A DNA stretch of 64,000 nt from Paenibacillus tianjinensis (GTDB taxonomy: Bacteria; Bacillota; Bacilli; Paenibacillales; Paenibacillaceae): contig NZ_CP070969.1 in NCBI RefSeq assembly GCF_017086365.1, forward strand, positions 4,526,001 to 4,590,000. The letters run 5' to 3'. Positions 59,913 to 64,000 of this stretch are shown in pieces (position 1 is the first letter of the stretch; every line of letters starts with the position of its first letter). The notes beneath the pieces were generated by a model. The model had not been told where the DNA came from. It was given only the letters and a program-made list of their open reading frames with translations, and did not search any database. A program made the translations under genes and the position numbers.

Positions 59913-62321
59913 ATGTCCACATTTCTGTACCGATTGGGAAAATCGGCGTATTCCAAACCATGGTATTTCCTCACGGCCTGGATCATCGTTCTCGGCGTTG
60001 TAGGCGCCCTGCTCGGCGTTAATGGCATCCAGTCCAGCTCCGAAATGAAGATTGAAGGCACTGAATCGCAAAAAGTGCTGGATATGCTGGCCGATGAACT
60101 CCCTGCTGCCGCCGGCGGCCAGGCGAGCGTCGCCTTCACTACACCGGACGGAGAACGTCTGGACACACCAGAACGGGTAGCCCTGCTCCAGAAGGCTATC
60201 AATGAAGTCTACAGCATGGATTATATTATCAATCCTGCTAAGCTTGCCGCCGAGGCCGCCGCTGCTGCGGGCCAAGCTGCCGGCGCTGATCCTTCGGCTG
60301 CGGCCGGGCAGACGGCTGCTGCTGATCCTTCGGCTGCGGCCGGCCAAGCTGCCGGCGCTGATCCTTCGGCCGCGGCCGGGCAGGCTGCCGCTGCTGATCC
60401 TTCGGCCGCGGCCGGCCAAGCTGCTGCAGCTCCTTATGGCCCGCTGCTGGCTGACGGTGTTCCGGTTCCCGGCGTCATGCTGTCCGCAGACGGCAGCATC
60501 GCCCTGTTCCAGTTCCAGTTCACCGTTCAGCAAACGTCCCTGCCTTCGGATGTACCGGATAACGTCATCAAAGCCGTGACCGAAGTCGAGCAGGCAGGCT
60601 CAGGCATCACTGCTATTCCTAGTGATTCCCTAAAGAGCACGCCTTCGATCGGATCGACGGAGGCAGTCGGCGTAGTCGTCGCAGCCGTGGTGCTGTTCAT
60701 TACGCTAGGCTCGGTTGTTGCTGCCGGCCTGCCGCTGATCACTGCGCTCCTCGGCGTTGCAATCAGCGTCGGAGGTGCCTTTGCCCTCTCGAGCGTAATC
60801 CAGATGAATGACATTACGCCGATTCTCGCCGTTATGATCGGTCTGGCAGTCGGCATCGACTACTCGCTGTTTATCGTAAACCGGCAGCGCAGGCTGATTC
60901 TGGATGAGAATTTAAGCGCACGCGAAGCGGCTAGCCGGGCAGTCGGTACCGCTGGCAGCGCCGTATTTTTCGCCGGGTTGACCGTCATTATCGCCCTGTG
61001 CGGCATGCTGGTCATCGGCATCGGCTTCTTGTCGACCATGGCGCTAGTTGCCGCTGTCACCGTGCTGATCACCGTCCTGCTGTCGTTAACCCTGCTGCCT
61101 GCACTGCTGGGTCTGGTCGGTGAGCGGATCTGCTCTGCCAAGGCCCGCACGAAGAAGTCCGCCTCCGGACACAAATCCAATCACGGATTCTCACACCGCT
61201 GGGCGAACTTCACAGTGAAATACCGCTGGATCATCATCGTTCTGGTAGTTCTGGTACTTGGCACAGCCGCAATTCCGGTCACGAAAATGGAGCTCGGCAT
61301 TCCGTCCGGCGCCTCGGCTAACCTGGATACCCCGGCACGCCAAAGCTATGACATCATCTCCAAAGGCTTTGGCGAAGGATTTAACGGACCGCTGCTGCTG
61401 GTCGCCCAGCCAAACAACCCGTCCGACAAAATCTCTATGCAGACAATGGGTAAGCTGGTTCAGGAGCTGCAGATGCATGATAATGTCACGCTGGTGTCCC
61501 CGATGGGCGTCAACGCAACAGGTGATATTGCCATTATCAGCCTGATTCCAAAAACAGGCCCAACCGATACAGAAACAAGAGATCTGGTGCAGGAGCTGCG
61601 CGATCCCGCCTACAGCCTCGCATCAGAGAACAATATTACCCTTGGAGTGACCGGCTTTACCGCTATTAATATCGACATGTCCTCCAAGCTGTCTGATGCA
61701 TTCCCTGTGTATATCGGCATCATCGTCATCCTGTCGCTGATTATTCTGCTGCTCGTATTCCGTTCGGTCATCGTACCGGTCAAAGCGACAGTCGGTTTTA
61801 TTCTCAGCATTCTAGCTACCTTCGGTGTGACCACCGCCGTCTACCAGTGGGGCTGGCTGCACTCCCTGTTCGGATTCGATACCGGCGGACCGCTGCTCAG
61901 CTTCATGCCGATTCTGGTCACCGGTATTTTGTACGGTCTGGCAATGGATTACCAGGTGTTCCTGGTCAGCTCCATGCGTGAGGCTTACGTCCACGGGCGC
62001 CACGGCAACGAGAGCGTGGTGCACGGCTACGATCTTGCCAGCCGTGTTGTGCTTGCCGCAGGCATAATCATGGTCTCCGTATTCGCCGGCTTTATCTTCG
62101 CCCCTGATGCGATGATCAAGCAGATCGGCTTCGCGCTGGCCTTCGGGATCCTGATCGATGCCTTCATCATCCGCATGACGCTCGTGCCGGCCGTCATGGC
62201 TGTGTTCGGTGACAAAGCCTGGTGGCTGCCGAAAGGGCTGGACCGTCTGCTGCCGAACCTCGATGTCGAGGGCGACAAGCTGATCGCCAAGCTCCATGCC
62301 GAGAGCGGAGACAAGAAATAA
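59913..62321 (+). CDS. MMPL/RND-family exporter with an Ala-rich repeat insert
   Basis: An 802-residue membrane protein with about 12 membrane segments in two halves and the MMPL layout: VIGLAVGIDYSLFIVNRQRR in the first half, GILYGLAMDYQVFLVSSMREAYVHG in the second. Such proteins export lipids or drugs using the proton gradient. Residues about 115-174, in the first extracellular loop, are four copies of a 12-residue unit AAxADPSAAAGQ, lengthening the loop beyond the usual. It shares an operon with the TetR gene. The ATG at 59913 has AAAGGAG upstream. Confidence 0.9.
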   Translation: MSTFLYRLGKSAYSKPWYFLTAWIIVLGVVGALLGVNGIQSSSEMKIEGTESQKVLDMLADELPAAAGGQASVAFTTPDGERLDTPERVALLQKAINEVYSMDYIINPAKLAAEAAAAAGQAAGADPSAAAGQTAAADPSAAAGQAAGADPSAAAGQAAAADPSAAAGQAAAAPYGPLLADGVPVPGVMLSADGSIALFQFQFTVQQTSLPSDVPDNVIKAVTEVEQAGSGITAIPSDSLKSTPSIGSTEAVGVVVAAVVLFITLGSVVAAGLPLITALLGVAISVGGAFALSSVIQMNDITPILAVMIGLAVGIDYSLFIVNRQRRLILDENLSAREAASRAVGTAGSAVFFAGLTVIIALCGMLVIGIGFLSTMALVAAVTVLITVLLSLTLLPALLGLVGERICSAKARTKKSASGHKSNHGFSHRWANFTVKYRWIIIVLVVLVLGTAAIPVTKMELGIPSGASANLDTPARQSYDIISKGFGEGFNGPLLLVAQPNNPSDKISMQTMGKLVQELQMHDNVTLVSPMGVNATGDIAIISLIPKTGPTDTETRDLVQELRDPAYSLASENNITLGVTGFTAINIDMSSKLSDAFPVYIGIIVILSLIILLLVFRSVIVPVKATVGFILSILATFGVTTAVYQWGWLHSLFGFDTGGPLLSFMPILVTGILYGLAMDYQVFLVSSMREAYVHGRHGNESVVHGYDLASRVVLAAGIIMVSVFAGFIFAPDAMIKQIGFALAFGILIDAFIIRMTLVPAVMAVFGDKAWWLPKGLDRLLPNLDVEGDKLIAKLHAESGDKK
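60256..60435 (+). repeat. 36-bp coding tandem repeat in the MMPL gene
   Basis: Four 36-bp units encode AAGADPSAAAGQ, TAAADPSAAAGQ, AAGADPSAAAGQ and AAAADPSAAAGQ. Alternate units are more alike than neighbours, which suggests duplication of a 72-bp pair. Confidence 0.85.
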
Positions 62322-62332
62322 CAACAAGGACG

Positions 62333-62396
62333 GCATAATGCCGTCCCGATCTATAAAGAGCAGAGCCTGCAGACATTGTCCGCAGGCTCTGCTCTT
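62333..62396. terminator. Two hairpins between the MMPL gene and the minus-strand small gene
   Basis: GGACGGCAT/ATGCCGTCC (about 62333-62351) and AAGAGCAGAGCCTGC/GCAGGCTCTGCTCTT (62356-62396), the latter perfect over 15 bp and followed by TTCATTT. They can end transcription from both sides. Confidence 0.8.
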
Positions 62397-62397
62397 T

Positions 62398-62676
62398 TCA
62401 TTTATTGAAACTATATTTATGCACTGCAAAAACAATTCCTGATGAGATTCCAAGAGACACTAGCCACACTATCATATTTCGTATAGAGAACATGGACGGT
62501 TGAACACCAAAATCAACTCTTGATTGCACAGGTTCTGTTCCCGTAATTTCATATGCATTTGTCATATCAGGTACATATTCCTTGGTCATTAACATCCCTA
62601 ATCCAACCTGGATTCCGGTTGTAATCAGCAGAAAACTGAACGCAAAGATCAAGCCGAGAACAAGATACTTTATCAT
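62398..62676 (-). CDS. Small two-segment membrane protein of unknown function
   Basis: A 92-residue protein with an N-terminal membrane segment (about 4-26), an outside loop (YVPDMTNAYEITGTEPVQ) and a C-terminal membrane segment (about 66-86) ending in HKYSFNK. I do not recognise a family. The ATG at 62676 follows AAAGGCGGTG; a GTG six bases upstream is an alternative. Confidence 0.6.
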   Translation of the reverse strand: MIKYLVLGLIFAFSFLLITTGIQVGLGMLMTKEYVPDMTNAYEITGTEPVQSRVDFGVQPSMFSIRNMIVWLVSLGISSGIVFAVHKYSFNK

Positions 62677-62763
62677 TTTCACCGCCTTTCTTCGAAATGC
62701 TTGTTTTCATTATACACTCTGGTTAATGTCCATCCTACGAAACAAAATCTCTATGAAATCCTG

Positions 62764-63819
62764 TCACATTAACAGGTCCCAGCTTAATGGCGTCCCCATT
62801 TTCAGCTCTCTTTTCATTTGCTTGCCGATAAGCAGATCATAGTATTTCGGATCCAGCCCAAATCCCGGACGAATCACACTTATATTTTCCCCCGTCAACA
62901 CTTCGCCAGCCTTTATATCCTTAGAAACATAAATGGACCGTCTGAATTGGAGTGAATGTTCCTCCTCCTTGGTTGGGCCGATTGCAACCTCGCCGAGTGA
63001 CTTCCAGGCGGTATCCGTCTCTTTCACGAGTGCCGCAAATTCTTCAGGCTCCAAGGAAAAAGCAGCATCCACGCCGCCTTCCTCACGGTTAAGGGTAAAA
63101 TGCTTTTCAATGACTGTGCTACCAAGCGCTACGCTTGCCACAGCGGCCCCAATTCCCAAGGTATGGTCAGATAGCCCAACCTGACAATGAAATACATCTC
63201 TTAAATAGGGAATGGTATTCAGATTTGACTTTTCAGGTGAAGCCGGATAACTGCTCGTGCACTTTAATAAAATATAATCATCGCAGCCTGCATCCGTAAT
63301 TGTTTTTACTACATTCTCAATTTCACCAAGCGAAGCCATCCCTGTTGAAATAATCATCGGCTTTCCTTTGGATGCGACCTTTCTTAATAAAGGGATATCA
63401 TTATTTTCGAAGGAGGCAATTTTGTAGCAAGCCACATCCAGAGTTTCTAAAAATTCAAGCGAGGTTTCATCAAAGGGTGTACTAAACGGAATCATCCCTA
63501 GCTTCTTACAGTATTCAAAAATCGGCTGATGCCATTCCCAGGGGGTATATGCCTCTTTGTAGAGCTCAAATAGAGACTTCCCCTTCCAGAGTCCACCCGA
63601 TTCAATCCTGAAATCTCCGTCCTGGATATTCAGTGTCATCGTTTCAGGAGTGTACGTTTGAATTTTGAACGCATGTGCCCCTGCTTTTGCCGCCGCCTTA
63701 ACAATATCCAGCGCCCGGTCAAGCGACTGATTATGATTCCCTGACATTTCCGCTATGATAAACGGAGGGTGGCCGTTGCCTATAAGTTTGTTACCGATTA
63801 TTATTTCCTTCATTGGCAC
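62764..63819 (-). CDS. pseI: Pseudaminic acid synthase PseI (NeuB family)
   Basis: About 351 residues: an N-terminal NeuB TIM barrel (PPFIIAEMSGNHNQSLDRAL, FKIQTYTPETMT, CYKIASFENNDIPLL, IISTGMASLGEIE, VGLSDHTLGIGAAVASVALG, VIEKHFTLNREEGGVDAAFSL) and a C-terminal antifreeze-like SAF domain (RSIYVSKDIKAGEVLTGENI). It condenses a diacetamido hexose with phosphoenolpyruvate to give pseudaminic acid, a surface or flagellar sugar. The GTG at 63819 has GGAGG six bases upstream; an ATG two codons later is an alternative. The EMSGNHN and GGVDAAFSL motifs favour PseI over sialic acid synthase. Confidence 0.88.
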   Translation of the reverse strand: MPMKEIIIGNKLIGNGHPPFIIAEMSGNHNQSLDRALDIVKAAAKAGAHAFKIQTYTPETMTLNIQDGDFRIESGGLWKGKSLFELYKEAYTPWEWHQPIFEYCKKLGMIPFSTPFDETSLEFLETLDVACYKIASFENNDIPLLRKVASKGKPMIISTGMASLGEIENVVKTITDAGCDDYILLKCTSSYPASPEKSNLNTIPYLRDVFHCQVGLSDHTLGIGAAVASVALGSTVIEKHFTLNREEGGVDAAFSLEPEEFAALVKETDTAWKSLGEVAIGPTKEEEHSLQFRRSIYVSKDIKAGEVLTGENISVIRPGFGLDPKYYDLLIGKQMKRELKMGTPLSWDLLM

Positions 63820-63879
63820 TCGTAACCTCCTAAAAGTTTTGTGTAGCATCAGCTTCATTGGAGTGTTCACGCAACAAAA

Positions 63880-64000
63880 CTACTTCGAAAGCATATGCTC
63901 TTTCAGAAATTCACTGTGCTTCTCCCACTGTTCCTTGAACAGGCCCATTAACACCACATCAATATATTGATTATTTTTCAGAAGTTGCTTTAGCAGCCTG
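63880..64000 (-). CDS. C-terminal end of an unidentified protein
   Basis: The last 39 residues of a gene that runs off the right edge, ending LKEHMLSK before TAG. Basic and Leu-rich (RLLKQLLKNNQYIDVVLMGL). The next gene starts about 60 bp on in the same direction (pseI), so it is probably another pseudaminic acid or surface-sugar gene. Too little is visible to name it. Confidence 0.6.
   Translation of the reverse strand, partial: RLLKQLLKNNQYIDVVLMGLFKEQWEKHSEFLKEHMLSK

Overview
The window reads as chromosomal DNA of an endospore-forming, facultatively anaerobic Firmicute, most likely Paenibacillus. Signs are strong AGGAGG-type ribosome sites, a Tlp small acid-soluble spore protein, a YheC/D-type coat ATP-grasp protein, sugar ABC transporters with no dedicated ATPase, a NreABC/NsrR/GlnR style of regulation and roughly 50-55 % G+C. 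No rRNA, tRNA or CRISPR was seen.

Layout. 0-4 kb: an LCP-family gene cut by the window edge, a BASS-type transporter, and a 51-bp tandem hairpin array split by one intact and one truncated IS3-family element. 4-10 kb: assimilatory nitrate unit, with two GlnR/TnrA boxes, a promoter, a leader carrying an intrinsic terminator, a nitrate transporter and a 1411-aa nitrate reductase fused to a CysJ-like flavoprotein. 10-22 kb: spore, envelope and housekeeping genes, a TetR/nitroreductase pair, a second 51-bp array, a Na+/H+ antiporter, a frameshifted yfiT-like gene and an IS1182-type relic. 22-36 kb: carbohydrate block, with a sugar ABC transporter and LacI regulator facing a GH3 glycosidase across paired operators, then a phosphoesterase and an acidic-polysaccharide cluster (GH88, heparinase II/III, DUF2264) facing an AraC regulator. 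36-39 kb: YwiC, an unrecognised protein, an acetolactate synthase with an apparent internal deletion and a small unknown protein. 39-52 kb: respiratory nitrate block on the minus strand, narGHJI-nreABC-hemerythrin, then narK (carrying a C-terminal PAS domain) and moaA. 52-59 kb: nitric oxide and oxygen defence, with hemerythrin, NsrR, Hmp, a flavin reductase-like protein, a third 51-bp array and an operon of flavodiiron protein, reductase, rubredoxin and an FNR-type regulator. 59-64 kb: a TetR/MMPL exporter pair, a small membrane protein and a pseudaminic acid synthase.

How it fits together. Nitrate is handled by two systems: an assimilatory one apparently under nitrogen (GlnR-type) and leader control, and a respiratory one apparently under oxygen/nitrate control by NreABC, whose likely sites occur as pairs about 21-23 bp apart before narG, narK and the 51.8-kb hemerythrin gene. 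MoaA contributes to the molybdenum cofactor both reductases need. Nitric oxide formed on the way would be handled by NsrR-controlled Hmp and by the flavodiiron operon. No nitrite reductase is visible in the window.

The least explained structure is the family of 51-bp tandem hairpin repeats in three places, each just downstream of a gene's 3' end and in the same orientation, with compensatory changes in the hairpin arms.
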